A DNA stretch of 56,988 nucleotides. Origin: Rhodocyclaceae bacterium (lineage in GTDB: Bacteria > Pseudomonadota > Gammaproteobacteria > Burkholderiales > Rhodocyclaceae). The notes under the pieces are model-generated. The model worked only from the letters and a program-made list of their open reading frames with translations, had not been told where the DNA came from and made no database searches. Shown one piece after another: positions 43,059-53,980 of this stretch; position 1 is the stretch's first letter, and each line of letters starts with the position of its first letter. The stretch is taken from the NCBI GenBank assembly GCA_011391215.1, contig JAABQX010000070.1, positions 1 through 56,988 of the forward strand. The letters run 5' to 3'. The position numbers and the translations under genes are program-made.

Positions 43059-43228
43059 ACGGTTGGGTCATTTCCAGCAACAGGGCGGCCATCGCGACCT
43101 GCAACGAGAAAGTCCCGGTGGTGGTGCTGGCGATGCCAGGTTCGATGAACTGGTCGCTTCTCCAATTGTTGGAGTATCAGGACATGTTTCGATACTCACC
43201 CTTGTCGATTATTGCTAGTGTTGTGTAA
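43055..43228 (+). CDS. Possible 57-residue ORF coupled to the membrane protein
   Basis: A TTG at 43055 overlaps the previous stop by four bases and opens a frame containing NGWVISSNRAAIATCNEK and VPVVVLAMPGSMNWSLLQ, ending at TAA 43226-43228. The composition looks protein-like. However, the start is weak, and the tRNA-His promoter -10 box begins at the stop codon. It could be a remnant and not an expressed gene. Confidence 0.3.
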   Translation: MNGWVISSNRAAIATCNEKVPVVVLAMPGSMNWSLLQLLEYQDMFRYSPLSIIASVV

Positions 43229-43231
43229 AAT
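43202..43231 (+). promoter_or_regulatory. Probable promoter of tRNA-His
   Basis: The -35 box TTGTCG at 43202-43207 and -10 box TAAAAT at 43226-43231 are 18 bases apart, 33 bases before the tRNA. Confidence 0.6.
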
Positions 43232-43263
43232 GAGCGTTCGTTGTGTAGCAATGTTTGGGCAGT

Positions 43264-43340
43264 GGTGGCTGTAGCTCAGTTGGTAGAGTCCGGGATTGTG
43301 ATTCCCGTTGTCGTGGGTTCGAGCCCCATCAGCCACCCCA
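43264..43340 (+). tRNA. tRNA-His (anticodon GUG)
   Basis: The cloverleaf has acceptor arms GTGGCTG and CAGCCAC, the extra G(-1) at 43264 opposite C73 that marks tRNA-His, anticodon GTG in TTGTGAT, and encoded CCA at 43338-43340. An integrase gene begins 88 bases downstream in the usual tRNA-element arrangement. Confidence 0.97.
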
Positions 43341-43427
43341 AAAATTTTCAGTCTAGTCAAATAGTTACGACTGGCGAGACTTCTCTGAAGTCTTTATTTA
43401 CACACTTCTTACACAGAGAGGTGTTGT

Positions 43428-44172
43428 ATGGCTTCAATTCAACGTAGGAAGTCCGGCTACCAAGTTCAGGTGCGTCGGCAAGGTTTCCCTGTTGCTTCTG
43501 GCATGTTCGAGTCCCGTAAAGAGGCTGAAGCATGGGCTAGGGAAATCGAGTCCGAGATGGATCGGGGTATCCACGTATCCCGCAAGGAGGCAGAGAGTAC
43601 AACGCTGCTCGAAGCCCTTGATCGGTACGAGATCGAGATCACCAGTACCAAGCGGGGCGCACCACGAGAACGGTATCGGATCGCCCACTGGCGCAAGCAA
43701 CCACTGGCATGCCGCTACTTGGCCTCTATACGCTCTCAGGACGTTGCACAGTACCGAGATGGGAGGGGTTGGCTCAGGTCGGCTCAACTCAGACGGTACG
43801 GCTTGAATTGGGGCTGCTGTCACACGTATTCACCATCGCCATCAAGGAATGGGGCATGGAAGGGCTGCGAAATCCGGTTGCCTCGATCCGTCTGCCCAAG
43901 CCACCCCTTGGCCGTGACAGGCGCATCCATGCAGGTCGAGAGGTCGAGCCAGACGAACTGGAAGCCATCATCGCCTCAACCTCATCAACGCAGCTGCCGG
44001 CCATCATTCGGCTGGCTGTCGAGACTGCCATGCGACGGAGTGAAATCATCAGGTTGACATGGGATCAAGTCGACTTGAATCGCCGGATGGTGATGCTGCA
44101 TCAAACGAAAAACGGGGATCGGCGTATCGTCCCGCTCACGACTCGTGCGGTCGAAATCTTTCGGGGCATTCC
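43428..44172 (+). pseudogene. Tyrosine integrase, frameshifted and cut off by an IS3 element
   Basis: The N-terminal arm-binding part (ASIQRRKSGYQVQVRRQGFP, FESRKEAEAWAREIESEMDRG) is in one frame. Near 43755-43770 the sense moves to another frame, continuing LAQVGSTQTVRLELGLLSHVF and the catalytic domain with the first Arg box (AVETAMRRSEIIRLTWDQVDL). The gene ends at the left terminus of the IS (VEIFRGIPESP), so the HxxR and Tyr boxes are lost. It lies 88 bases after tRNA-His and once served an element inserted there. Confidence 0.85.
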
Positions 44173-44222
44173 TGAATCGCCCCGGGATTTGAGGAGGCTC
44201 CTTAATCTGAGAAGATGGAGCC

Positions 44223-44542
44223 ATGAACAAATTGAACCGTTTTTCCCCTGAAGTACGCGCTCGCGCAGTGCGCATGGTGCAAGAGCAGCGCAAAGATCAC
44301 CGTTCCCTGTGGGCAGCCATCGAATCGATAGCGCCGAAGATTGGCTGTGCTGCCCAGACCCTGCATGAATGGGTACGCAAACACGAAATTGACAGTGGTA
44401 TGCGAGACGGCATCAGCGGTGAAGAGCGTGATCGCATCAAGGCGCTGGAACGCGAGGTCAAGGAACTGCGCAAGGCCAACGAAATTCTGAAGCTGGCGAG
44501 CGCGTTTTTTGCCCAAGCGGAGCTCGACCGCCGGCTCAAGTC

Positions 44543-44546
<4 letters not shown>
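44223..44546 (+). CDS. IS3-family transposase OrfA
   Basis: A 107-residue HTH_Tnp_1-type protein that binds the IS ends. It has the HTH near residues 10-50 ([30 protein letters not shown]) followed by a leucine-zipper-like helix ([21 protein letters not shown]). Its end overlaps the orfB ATG by four bases. A run of six T's near 44505-44511, within the segment encoding ASAFFAQ, could be the slippery site for the OrfAB frameshift usual in this family. Confidence 0.9.
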
Positions 44547-45457
<911 letters not shown>

Positions 45458-45525
45458 ACTGTATAGCCTCCACGAAACCCGGGGCGATTCATACAGGCTG
45501 TCTGTGAAGTGGGCTGGACCGTTTT

Positions 45526-46414
45526 TCACAGCCACGCCCTCCCGACGCTCTCGCGCAACGAATCGATGTTCTGGTGGCTGTAGCGCAGCGCCATGCTCAT
45601 CGTTTTGTGATTTAAGGCCTGCATGATCGTGATGGTGCTGGCGCCGCTCTGGGCAAGCACGGAGGCGGCGATATGGCGACAATGGTGGAAGGTCCAGTCG
45701 GTCGGTAGATCCGCCAGCTTGAGCGCGTTATGAAAAGCCACCTTGGCAGCCATTACCGAAGACCAGATCGCCTGCCTCAGCGCGTTCTGGCTTGATCCTG
45801 CGCAGTTCGTCGGCAACCCAAGACAGCAGCGGCGTGCGGTGTGGCGTGCCGTTCTTGGTGCGCTGGGTGTCGGCGAAGCCTTCCTTGAGGTTCAACTGTC
45901 CCCAGGTCAAGCCTTGCAGAGTGCCGCGCCGCCATCCTGTGGTGCAGGCCATCGCCACCAGTGCGGCCAGCTTGCGATTGCGCGAGATGCGACAAGCAGC
46001 CGCCAACCGGCGCACATCGCCGACGGTCACGGTCAAGGTGCGTCCTTCGCCCTCCTCCATGCGAATGACGCCACGCAACGGACTGACGAATCCACGGGGC
46101 AGTTTTCTGGCCTTCCTCAGTTCGCGGATGATGCTGCCAAAATTGGTGATGTAGCGATTGACGGTGCCCGGCGTGATCGGCTTGCCTGACGGGATGCGGA
46201 CAATGCCGTTCTTGGTGGTCAGGATGTTTTCTTTTGGCTTGGCGGCCAGGTCATCGAAGGCATCCTCGATATCCTCGGTCGTAATGTCGGTGATATCCCG
46301 ATCGCCGAAGCGTTCGATCCAGAAACGGGACCGTGCGGCGAATGCGTTGTCGCGATCATTGCGGGACGCGAGAATACCCTCAGCCAACAATCTGAAATTA
46401 CGTGTTGTTTCCAT
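45526..46414 (-). pseudogene. Second tyrosine integrase, frameshifted
   Basis: Read on the minus strand from the ATG at 46414: the N-terminal core-binding domain (RSRFWIERFGDRDITDITTEDIEDAF, here in two helices) and the first catalytic Arg (CTTGWRRGTLQGLTW). Near 45745 the frame ends as GNGCQGGFS. The other frame continues FHNALKLADLPTDWTFHHCRH with the HxxR box and the nucleophile in MALRYSHQN, ending at 45526. One base explains the shift. It starts 87 bases from the 3' end of tRNA-Arg and reads away from it, so it served a different element inserted at tRNA-Arg. Confidence 0.85.
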
Positions 46415-46444
46415 CTTCGTATCTCCTAAAACACCTCAGAAGGA

Positions 46445-46466
46445 ACCGATGGTTTTGTCCATCGGT
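46445..46466. repeat. Perfect inverted repeat between integrase and tRNA-Arg
   Basis: ACCGATGG and CCATCGGT flank a 6-base loop, TTTTGT. There is no T-run on either side, so it is not a typical terminator. Its place between the integrase and the tRNA 3' end suits an attachment-site arm or processing signal. Confidence 0.55.
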
Positions 46467-46500
46467 ACTTTCCGTCGGAAACGGTGTTCCTGGTTGATAC

Positions 46501-46577
46501 TGGTCCGCCCGGCGAGACTCGAACTCACAACCCCCGGCTTAGAAGGCCGGTGCTCTATCCGGTTGAGCTACGGGCGG
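46501..46577 (-). tRNA. tRNA-Arg (anticodon UCU)
   Basis: A 77-base cloverleaf on the minus strand with acceptor arms CCGCCCG and CGGGCGG, anticodon TCT in CTTCTAA between CCGGC and GCCGG, a T loop in GAGTTCGAGTCTC, and encoded CCA at the 46501 end. Its 3' end faces the frameshifted integrase. Confidence 0.96.
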
Positions 46578-46608
46578 CCCGTCAAGCGGTTTCGGCGATG
46601 CAGGCGTC

Positions 46609-46685
46609 TGGTCGGGGTGAAAGGATTCGAACCTTCGACATCTTGCTCCCAAAGCAAGCGCGCTACCGGGCTGCGCTACACCCCG
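46609..46685 (-). tRNA. tRNA-Pro (anticodon UGG)
   Basis: A 77-base cloverleaf on the minus strand with acceptor arms CGGGGTG and CACCCCG, anticodon TGG in TTTGGGA between CTTGC and GCAAG, GGTTCGAATCC in the T arm, and encoded CCA. It lies 31 bases upstream of tRNA-Arg and is probably co-transcribed with it. Confidence 0.96.
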
Positions 46686-46797
46686 AAGGGAAGGCATTCT
46701 ACTGATCGGATATTTCGCGGTCAATGACAAGCTGTAAAAACTTGCGGCATCCTCCTGTTTCGTTTATAACGTCGTCTTTTTGCCGAGCGGATAAAAG

Positions 46798-47223
46798 ATG
46801 GCTGAACAACTTCTGCACAAGCATTTCCCTCCCTATGCTCCAAAGAAAGGGGAGGAGTACATGAGCGCTAAACAACTCGCGCACTTCCGAAAAATTCTGG
46901 ATGCTCTCAAACTCGAACTGGCTGACGACATCGACAGAACCGTGCATACCATGCAGGATGAAGCAACAGTATTTGCCGATCCTAATGATCGTGCAAGTCA
47001 GGAATCCGACATTGCTTTGGAACTGCGCAACCGCGATCGTGAACGCAAGTTGATCAAGAAAATCGACGAGTCGATTGCGCGGATTGAAAACGGTGAATAT
47101 GGCTATTGTGACAGTTGCGGCGTCGAAATTGGTCTCAAGCGCCTGGAAGCTCGCCCCACTGCGACTCTGTGTATCGACTGCAAGGAACTTGAGGAACGCC
47201 GCGAAAAGCAAATCGCTAAATAA
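46798..47223 (+). CDS. dksA: RNA polymerase-binding transcription factor DksA
   Basis: DksA enters the RNA polymerase secondary channel and works with ppGpp in the stringent response. The 141-residue product has the coiled-coil tip with the acidic residues of [11 protein letters not shown] and a C4 zinc finger (CDSCGVEIG and CIDCKELEE). A strong GGGGAGGAG lies before an in-frame ATG at 46861, but it encodes the conserved KKGEEYM, so I keep the ATG at 46798, which aligns with homologues. Confidence 0.95.
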   Translation: MAEQLLHKHFPPYAPKKGEEYMSAKQLAHFRKILDALKLELADDIDRTVHTMQDEATVFADPNDRASQESDIALELRNRDRERKLIKKIDESIARIENGEYGYCDSCGVEIGLKRLEARPTATLCIDCKELEERREKQIAK

Positions 47224-47247
47224 GCTCCTTTCTCAAAAGAAAACAAC

Positions 47248-47276
47248 AAAAAAGGACGCCTGAGCGTCCTTTTTTG
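47248..47276. terminator. Bidirectional terminator between dksA and pnp
   Basis: GGACGC and GCGTCC pair around CTGA, with six or more A's before and T's after, so it can stop transcripts from both converging genes. Confidence 0.93.
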
Positions 47277-47294
47277 ATTGAGACAAAGCCGTGA

Positions 47295-49409
47295 TTACTG
47301 GGCAGCGCCCTCGCCGGCAGGTGTTTCCACCAGGAGAGCTTTCATCGACAGCCGTACGCGTCCCTTGTCGTCGGTTTCGATGACCTTGACACGCACGACC
47401 TGGCCTTCCTTCAGTCGATCGGAAACCGCATTGACGCGCTCGTTGGCGATCTGGGAGATATGCAGCAAACCATCCTTGCCGGGAAGAATTTGGACGATGG
47501 CGCCAAAATCCAGCAGACGCAGCACTGTGCCTTCGTAAACCTTGCCCACTTCAACTTCTGCGGTGATGTCCTCGATGCGTTTTTTCGCTACCTGAGCAGC
47601 ATCAGAGTTGACCGAGGAGATTGTCACGGTACCGTCATCTTCGATATCGATCACGCAACCGGTTTCTTCGGTTAGCCCACGGATCGTGGCGCCACCCTTG
47701 CCGATCACATCACGAATTTTCTCGGGATTGATCTTGAGGGTAAGCATCCGCGGAGCATAGTCGGAAACTCCCTGACGGGCTCCGGACATCGAGGCCTCCA
47801 TGATGCCGAGGATGTGCATGCGCGCTTCCTTGGCCTGCGCCAGGGCAACCTGCATGATCTCCTTGGTGATGCCCTGGATCTTGATGTCCATCTGCAGGGC
47901 AGTCACGCCGCTGTTCGTTCCCGCGACCTTGAAATCCATATCGCCGAGATGATCTTCGTCTCCCAGAATATCGGTCAGTACGGCAAAACGGTTGCCATCC
48001 TTGATGAGGCCCATGGCGATACCTGCCACATGAGCCTTCAGCGGAACGCCGGCATCCATCAGGGCAAGCGAGCCACCGCAGACGGAAGCCATCGAAGAAG
48101 AACCGTTCGATTCGGTAATTTCCGAAACCACGCGCATCGAGTAGCCGAAGTCTTCGGCGGAAGGCAGCGCGGCGATCAGCGCCCGCTTGGCGAGACGGCC
48201 GTGACCAATTTCACGACGCTTCGGGCTGCCGACACGACCGGTTTCGCCGGTGGCAAAGGGGGGCATGTTGTAGTGGAGCATGAAGCGATCACGATGCTCA
48301 CCCTGCAGGGCATCGATGATCTGCTCGTCGCGGCCGGTACCCAGCGTGGCAATGACCAGCGCCTGGGTTTCGCCACGCGTGAAAAGGGCGGAACCGTGGG
48401 TGCGCGGCAGCACACCTGAACGAATCGTAATCGGGCGCACGGTACGCGTATCGCGGCCATCGATGCGCGGCTCACCATTGAGAATCTGGCTACGCACGAT
48501 CTTGGCTTCTATTTCAAAAATCAGGTTGTTGACAGTCGTCGCATCGGGAGCACCTTCACCGGTACACAGTGCATCGATAGTCTTCTTCGATACTTCACGG
48601 CACTTTTGCGTGCGCGCCTGCTTGCTGGTAGTGCGATAGGCTTCACGCAGATCGGCTTCGGCCAGGGCAGCAACCTTGGCGATCAGTGCCTCGTCCTTGG
48701 CTGGCGGCTGCCAGTTCCATTCGGGCTTGCCGGCAAGTTCGACCAGTTCATTGATGACCTTGATGGCAGTCTGCATCTGGTCGTGACCAAACACCACGGC
48801 ACCGAGCATGATTTCTTCGGACAATTGCTGCGCTTCCGACTCGACCATCAACACGGCCGATGCGGTACCGGCAACCACGAGGTTAAGTTGGCTATCAACC
48901 AGTTGGCTGAAGGTGGGGTTGAGAATGTACTGGCCGTCGATGTAGCCGACACGGGCAGCGCCAATCGGGCCATCGAAGGGAATACCGGAGATCGCCAGTG
49001 CGGCAGAAGCGCCAAGCATCGCGGGAATATCGGGATCGACTTCCGGGTTGCTCGAGAGCACGTGAATGATGACCTGGACTTCGTTGTAGAAGCCTTCCGG
49101 AAACAGCGGGCGGATCGGGCGGTCGATCAGGCGCGAGGTCAAAATTTCCTTTTCGGAGGGGCGACCTTCACGTTTGAAAAAGCCACCGGGGATGCGGCCT
49201 GCTGCATAGACTTTTTCTACGTAATCGACTGTCAGGGGGAAAAAGTCCTGACCCGCCTTGGCATCATCCTTGGCAACCACGGTTGCCAGTATCACGGTGT
49301 CATCGACGTTAACCATCACGGCGCCGGTTGACTGGCGGGCGATCTCGGCAGTTTCCAGCGTCACAGTATGCGCGCCGTAGGCAAAGCTTTTCTTGATGGG
49401 TGTTAGCAC
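47295..49409 (-). CDS. pnp: Polyribonucleotide nucleotidyltransferase (PNPase)
   Basis: PNPase degrades RNA 3' to 5' using phosphate and forms the core of the RNA degradosome. The 704-residue product has two RNase PH domains separated by a helical domain (the second contains [29 protein letters not shown] in its core), followed by KH ([20 protein letters not shown]) and S1 ([20 protein letters not shown]) RNA-binding domains at the C-terminus. It is the last gene of the rimP-to-pnp cluster and follows rpsO, with a hairpin between the two. Confidence 0.97.
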   Translation of the reverse strand: MLTPIKKSFAYGAHTVTLETAEIARQSTGAVMVNVDDTVILATVVAKDDAKAGQDFFPLTVDYVEKVYAAGRIPGGFFKREGRPSEKEILTSRLIDRPIRPLFPEGFYNEVQVIIHVLSSNPEVDPDIPAMLGASAALAISGIPFDGPIGAARVGYIDGQYILNPTFSQLVDSQLNLVVAGTASAVLMVESEAQQLSEEIMLGAVVFGHDQMQTAIKVINELVELAGKPEWNWQPPAKDEALIAKVAALAEADLREAYRTTSKQARTQKCREVSKKTIDALCTGEGAPDATTVNNLIFEIEAKIVRSQILNGEPRIDGRDTRTVRPITIRSGVLPRTHGSALFTRGETQALVIATLGTGRDEQIIDALQGEHRDRFMLHYNMPPFATGETGRVGSPKRREIGHGRLAKRALIAALPSAEDFGYSMRVVSEITESNGSSSMASVCGGSLALMDAGVPLKAHVAGIAMGLIKDGNRFAVLTDILGDEDHLGDMDFKVAGTNSGVTALQMDIKIQGITKEIMQVALAQAKEARMHILGIMEASMSGARQGVSDYAPRMLTLKINPEKIRDVIGKGGATIRGLTEETGCVIDIEDDGTVTISSVNSDAAQVAKKRIEDITAEVEVGKVYEGTVLRLLDFGAIVQILPGKDGLLHISQIANERVNAVSDRLKEGQVVRVKVIETDDKGRVRLSMKALLVETPAGEGAAQ

Positions 49410-49423
49410 AACGGATTCCTCTC

Positions 49424-49458
49424 AAAAGAAAACCGGCACAACCTTGGGCTGAGCCGGC
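49424..49458 (-). terminator. Hairpin between rpsO and pnp
   Basis: On the minus strand GCCGGC pairs with GCCGGT around a 15-base loop, followed by TTTCTTTT. In other bacteria the rpsO-pnp gap holds a leaky terminator and an RNase III/RNase E processing site; this hairpin fits that role. Confidence 0.65.
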
Positions 49459-49497
49459 ATAGCAGTCGGTATACGCGCACGGCGCGATCCGGCAGTA

Positions 49498-49767
49498 TTA
49501 CTTGCGCAGCCCAAGACGCTCGATCAGCGCACGGTAGCTGTCGATGTTCCTGCTCTTAAGATAGTCGAGCATCTTGCGACGCTGACTCACCATCTTGAGC
49601 AGCCCACGGCGGGAATGGTGGTCTTTGACGTGTTCTTTGAAATGACCTGTCAGGTCATTGATGCGTGCGGTGAGCAATGCAACTTGCACCTCGGGGGAAC
49701 CGGTATCGCCCTGGGCACGTTGGTAATCGGTAACAATTTTCGCCTTGGCGGCGGTGGATATGGCCAT
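49498..49767 (-). CDS. rpsO: 30S ribosomal protein S15
   Basis: S15 binds the central domain of 16S rRNA and helps to form a bridge to 50S. The 89-residue product from the ATG at 49767 ([12 protein letters not shown]) has the family signature [21 protein letters not shown] and ends [10 protein letters not shown] longer frame starting five residues earlier is not needed. It has its own promoter upstream and precedes pnp. Confidence 0.97.
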   Translation of the reverse strand: MAISTAAKAKIVTDYQRAQGDTGSPEVQVALLTARINDLTGHFKEHVKDHHSRRGLLKMVSQRRKMLDYLKSRNIDSYRALIERLGLRK

Positions 49768-49872
49768 ATGACTTTCTTTCAAACGCTAATTGGAAAACAG
49801 GCGCCGCCCCGGTTTGATAGAGCAATGCGCCTACGGAAGAAAACCTCTCGCCGCTTGGCAACGAGGGGGCGG

Positions 49873-49902
49873 ATTATACCCTCCACCACCCGAATTACTC
49901 AA
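49873..49902 (-). promoter_or_regulatory. Sigma-70 promoter for rpsO-pnp
   Basis: On the minus strand the -35 box TTGAGT (49902-49897) and a perfect -10 box TATAAT (49878-49873) are 18 bases apart. The -35 box overlaps the truB stop codon. The leader to rpsO is about 95 bases, long enough for S15 feedback control. Confidence 0.85.
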
Positions 49903-50840
49903 TCAGCAATCGCTGTATTTGCTACCCTCTCGGAGGCAGAAACCGTTGCGAGGAGACGCTTGGGGTACAACCACCCATCGCTGGATATTTCACCGAGACC
50001 GATGAAACCTTGCGGGCCGGCAAGCCGGCAACGGAGCACCCCCTCATCCGCGCGGCGAATGGCTTGGCCGAGCATGACGCGCGCGACCTCCTCATCGTTC
50101 AGTTCGACAAGCGGTACGTTGGCCAGCAAACCATCGGGGGGCATCAGCAGGATATCCCGCTGGTGTGGTGCAAACGCCTCGATGTGATCGAGCGTCAACG
50201 CACTGGAAACATTCAGCGTACCGACGCGAGTGCGCCGAAGCGCAGCCAAATGTGCACCACATCCCAGGGCTTCACCAATATCGGCGGCCAGGGTACGAAT
50301 ATAGGTCCCCTTGCTACAGGAGACTGTTAGATCAAAACGGTCACCCGCCCAGGCACTGAATTCGAGCGCGTGGATGGTAATTTCCCTCGGGCTGCGCTCA
50401 ACTTCGATGCCCTGCCGCGCCAACTCATAAAGCGGCCGTCCGTCACGCTTGAGTGCCGAATACATCGGCGGCACCTGTTGCTGGACGCCGAGGAAGCGCG
50501 GCAAGAGGGAGCGCACCTCGGCTTCTCCGGACGTGACCGGACGGGTAGCCAACACTTGGCCTTCAGCATCCGCCGTGTCGGTGACAATACCCAAGCGCAG
50601 CGTGGCAAGATAAGCCTTGTCGGCATCGAGTAATTCCCCGGCAAACTTGGTCGCCTCACCGAAACACAAAGGCAGCAGACCAGTCGCCAAGGGATCAAGC
50701 GTACCTGTATGGCCAGCCTTGGCAGCATTGAACAAGCGTCGCGCCTGCTGCAGGGCGGCATTCGACGACATGCCAAGCGGCTTATCCAGCAGCAACACGC
50801 CATCGACCTTGCGGCGTGGCGGGCGTCTTGGTGCGTTCAT
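49899..50840 (-). CDS. truB: tRNA pseudouridine(55) synthase
   Basis: TruB makes pseudouridine 55 in the T loop of all elongator tRNAs. The 313-residue product has the N-terminal LLLDKPLGMSSNAALQ, the catalytic Asp49 in AGHTGTLDPLATGLLP, and the family's GTYIRTLAADIGEALG and C-terminal PUA-like region. Its start overlaps the rbfA stop by four bases. Confidence 0.96.
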   Translation of the reverse strand: MNAPRRPPRRKVDGVLLLDKPLGMSSNAALQQARRLFNAAKAGHTGTLDPLATGLLPLCFGEATKFAGELLDADKAYLATLRLGIVTDTADAEGQVLATRPVTSGEAEVRSLLPRFLGVQQQVPPMYSALKRDGRPLYELARQGIEVERSPREITIHALEFSAWAGDRFDLTVSCSKGTYIRTLAADIGEALGCGAHLAALRRTRVGTLNVSSALTLDHIEAFAPHQRDILLMPPDGLLANVPLVELNDEEVARVMLGQAIRRADEGVLRCRLAGPQGFIGLGEISSDGWLYPKRLLATVSASERVANTAIAD

Positions 50841-51241
50841 TGCTCCCGGTTGTCGGCCACCGCGTCGGCAGCCACAACCTCATCGATCAGGCGCGACAGG
50901 CGTGTGCCGCGCTCGACGGAGGCATCGAAAGTAAAGTGCAGCTCGGGGATATGATGAATGCGCAAGCGCCGGCCAAGTTCTCGCCGCAAAAAGCCGGCGG
51001 CTTGCTTCAGTCCCTTGGCAATTTCTGCTGCGCGATCCGCTTCCGCAAGCGATGTGTAAAAAACCTTGGCGTGGGTGTAATCGGCGGTAATTTCCACGTC
51101 CGTGATGGTCACAAGCGGCAACAAATGCGCCACGCGCGGATCTTTCACCTGCCGCAGCAATTCCGAGAGATCGCGACGGATCTGCTCGGTAATGCGGTCG
51201 GTACGCGCAAAGCCATGCGCGCTGGATTGCCGTGTCGCCAT
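50837..51241 (-). CDS. rbfA: 30S ribosome-binding factor A
   Basis: This is a late 30S maturation factor and cold-shock protein with a KH-like fold. The 134-residue product contains RTDRITEQIRRDLSELL, VTITDVEITADYTHAKVFYT and the AAGFLRRELGRRLRIHHIPELHF stretch typical of the family, here spread over two helices and a strand. The ATG lies inside a copy of the dispersed motif (51227-51252) and no clear Shine-Dalgarno sequence precedes it. The gene is 21 bases after infB and overlaps truB. Confidence 0.95.
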   Translation of the reverse strand: MATRQSSAHGFARTDRITEQIRRDLSELLRQVKDPRVAHLLPLVTITDVEITADYTHAKVFYTSLAEADRAAEIAKGLKQAAGFLRRELGRRLRIHHIPELHFTFDASVERGTRLSRLIDEVVAADAVADNREQ

Positions 51242-51252
51242 CGCCGACTTTT
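51227..51252 (+). repeat. Dispersed 25-bp motif, copy 9 (rbfA start region)
   Basis: Left arm TTGCCGTGTCGCCA, spacer TCG, right arm CCGACTTTT, followed by TACC. It covers the rbfA start codon and the infB-rbfA spacer. Confidence 0.6.
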
Positions 51253-51262
51253 TACCAATTCA

Positions 51263-53971
51263 TCACAGGGAGCGGGCGACTTCCTGAATCTCGAATACTT
51301 CGAGTTGGTCGCCTTCATTGATGTCGTTGAAATTCTTCAATGACAGACCGCACTCGAAACCTTCCCGCACCTCGCGTGCATCATCCTTGAAGCGTTTGAG
51401 TGACTCAAGTTCGCCGCTGTGGATGACGACGTTGTCGCGCAGCAATCGCACATGGGCACCGCGCTTGACGACGCCGGACAACACCATGCAGCCGGCTACC
51501 GCACCCACCTTGGGAACACGGAAAACCTGACGAATCTCGACCGTACCGAGCATGTTCTCGCGCTTTTCGGGCGTCAGCATGCCGGACATGGCCGCTTTCA
51601 CCTCATCTACGGCTTCATAGATGATGGTGTAGTAGCGAATATCGACACCGAAGTTCTCGGCCGCCTTGCGGGCACCGGCATCAGCGCGCGTGTTGAAAGC
51701 GATGATGACCGCCTTGGATGCCTGCGCCAGATTGACGTCTGACTCAGAAATGCCACCAACGCCCGCGTGAATCACATTGACCTTGACCTCGCTGGTCGAC
51801 AGCTTGGTGAGCGATTGCGCCAGGGCTTCCTGCGAACCCTGCACGTCGGCCTTGATGATGAGCGGCAGCATCTTCGTCTCGCCCTCGCCCATCTGTTCGA
51901 ACATGTTCTCGAGTTTTGCCGCCTGTTGCTTGGCCAGCCGTACATCACGGAACTTGCCTTGCCGGAACAGCGCAATCTCCCGCGCCTTGCGTTCGTCCGC
52001 CAGCGCCATCGCCTCGTCACCGGCAGCGGGCACATCCGACAGACCCTGAATCTCGACAGGGATCGACGGGCCGGCCTCATCCACCGGACGGCCGGTTGCG
52101 TCAAGCATCGCCCGCACGCGACCGAACACCTGACCGCACAACAGCACGTCACCACGTTTCAGCGTACCCGACTGCACCAGTACGGTCGCTACCGGGCCCT
52201 TGCCCTTGTCGAGTCGCGCCTCGATGACGAGACCCTTTGCCAGCGTATCTTTGGGCGCTTTGAGCTCAAGCACCTCCGCCTGCAAGAGAAGATTTTCCAG
52301 CAAGGTATCGATACCCTGCCCTGTTTTGGCTGAAACGGCGACGAAAGGCACGTCACCACCGAACTCCTCGGGTACGACGCCTTCGACGACCAACTCCTGA
52401 CGCAGGCGCTCCGGGTTGGCATCCGGCTTGTCGATCTTGTTCATCGCCACCACCAGCGGCACATTGGCCGCCTTGGCATGATGGATGGCTTCTTTCGTCT
52501 GGGGCATCACGCCGTCATCAGCCGCTACCACCAGAATCACGATGTCGGTCGCCTTGGCACCGCGTGCGCGCATCGCCGTGAAGGCCGCGTGGCCAGGCGT
52601 ATCGAGGAATGTCACCATGCCGCGCGGCGTTTCGACGTGGTAGGCACCAATGTGCTGGGTAATGCCGCCCGCCTCGCCGGCAGCAACCTTGGCACGGCGG
52701 ATATAGTCAAGCAGGGAAGTCTTGCCGTGGTCTACGTGACCCATGACAGTAACTACGGGCGCACGTGGCAGGAACTCGACATCCCGCTGTTCGGGGCCCT
52801 CAACATCAAGGAAAGCGTCAGGGTCGTCAAGCTTGGCGGCATGCGCCTTATGGCCCAGTTCTTCGACAACGATCATCGCCGTTTCCTGGTCCAGATGTTG
52901 GTTGATGGTGACCATCATGCCCATCTTCATCAAGGTCTTGATGACCTCGGTGGCCTTGACCGACATCTTATGAGCCAGATCGGCAACAGAAATGGTTTCG
53001 GGCACATGCACTTCACGCACTACCTGTTCAACGGGTTGCGGTGCGGCACGCTCCTCTACATGATGGCGGCCATGGCGGCCACCCTGCTTCGGTCCGCCAC
53101 GCCATCCGGCCGTCCCGCCACCGGTATCGCCACGTGTCTTGATACCGCCACGGCGGTTGCGGTCAGCCTCGCTCTTCAATCCGGCAGCCGGCTTGGCATC
53201 AGTTTTTTTATCACCTTTGCGGGCCGATTCCCCTGGCTTGCCGGTCGGCTTGTGCAAAGTACCAGAAACACCCGCACCAGCGGCATCAGCGGACGCCGGC
53301 ATGGTACCAGCCTGAACAGCTGCCGCTTCGGTTTGCGCCTGTTGCTGGATTAAACGGGTCTCCGCCTCGGCACGGGCACGAGCTTCCCGTTCCTGCCTTG
53401 CCACTTTTTCCTTCAGTTCGGCAGCCTGAATGTCCGAAAGCCTGGCATGGCGACGCGCTTCTTGCTCACGGATAGCGGTCTGCGCCGCATCGACAACAGG
53501 CACAGCGATTCTTGGCACTGCCGGCGCCTCAATTTCGACCGGCACTTCGACCACCGTTTCGACTGGAGTGACGATGACGGGCTCGACCGGTACTTCCACC
53601 ACCGTTTCGACCGGTACTTCAACGACCGGCTCCACTATCGGCTCAGGGGGAATCTCCACTGCCGCGTCGGCATCACGCTTGACGAAAGTACGTTTCTTGC
53701 GGACCTCGACTTGAATAGTGCGCGCTTTGCCGGAGGAGTCGGCAGACTTGATCTCCGAGGTCTGCTTGCGGGTCAGCGTTATCTTGGCCTTAGGCACCGT
53801 CTCGCCATGCGACTTGCGCAAAAATTCAAGCAGGCGAGTTTTATCCTGTTCGGTCAGCGTATCGTTACTTGCCTGCTTGGCCACACCGGCCTTGGCAAGC
53901 TGCTCGATCAACGCCAGCGGAGGCATTTTCAGCTCCGCGGCAAATTGTGCAACGCTCATTTGGGCTGACAT
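51263..53971 (-). CDS. infB: Translation initiation factor IF-2
   Basis: IF-2 is a GTPase that places fMet-tRNA on the 30S subunit. The 902-residue product has IF2_N domains at the N-terminus ([19 protein letters not shown]; a second near residue 320), a long low-complexity linker, then the G domain with [17 protein letters not shown] and NKIDKPDA, followed by domains II to IV. The linker near residues 105-150 repeats a Pro-Val-Glu-Thr/Glu-Val unit ([11 protein letters not shown]) several times. It follows nusA by nine bases. Confidence 0.97.
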   Translation of the reverse strand: MSAQMSVAQFAAELKMPPLALIEQLAKAGVAKQASNDTLTEQDKTRLLEFLRKSHGETVPKAKITLTRKQTSEIKSADSSGKARTIQVEVRKKRTFVKRDADAAVEIPPEPIVEPVVEVPVETVVEVPVEPVIVTPVETVVEVPVEIEAPAVPRIAVPVVDAAQTAIREQEARRHARLSDIQAAELKEKVARQEREARARAEAETRLIQQQAQTEAAAVQAGTMPASADAAGAGVSGTLHKPTGKPGESARKGDKKTDAKPAAGLKSEADRNRRGGIKTRGDTGGGTAGWRGGPKQGGRHGRHHVEERAAPQPVEQVVREVHVPETISVADLAHKMSVKATEVIKTLMKMGMMVTINQHLDQETAMIVVEELGHKAHAAKLDDPDAFLDVEGPEQRDVEFLPRAPVVTVMGHVDHGKTSLLDYIRRAKVAAGEAGGITQHIGAYHVETPRGMVTFLDTPGHAAFTAMRARGAKATDIVILVVAADDGVMPQTKEAIHHAKAANVPLVVAMNKIDKPDANPERLRQELVVEGVVPEEFGGDVPFVAVSAKTGQGIDTLLENLLLQAEVLELKAPKDTLAKGLVIEARLDKGKGPVATVLVQSGTLKRGDVLLCGQVFGRVRAMLDATGRPVDEAGPSIPVEIQGLSDVPAAGDEAMALADERKAREIALFRQGKFRDVRLAKQQAAKLENMFEQMGEGETKMLPLIIKADVQGSQEALAQSLTKLSTSEVKVNVIHAGVGGISESDVNLAQASKAVIIAFNTRADAGARKAAENFGVDIRYYTIIYEAVDEVKAAMSGMLTPEKRENMLGTVEIRQVFRVPKVGAVAGCMVLSGVVKRGAHVRLLRDNVVIHSGELESLKRFKDDAREVREGFECGLSLKNFNDINEGDQLEVFEIQEVARSL

Positions 53972-53980
53972 ATCGCCTCC

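Noticed and set aside
43059-43263. tRNA-His attachment duplicate to the right of the integrase
   Set aside because: I looked for a second copy of the tRNA-His 3' end up to 46500 and found only a weak CACAGCCACGCCC resemblance near 45527, too short to support.
46861-47223. Alternative dksA start with strong GGGGAGGAG upstream
   Set aside because: The upstream codons encode the conserved KKGEEYM of DksA, so the purine-rich stretch is coding.
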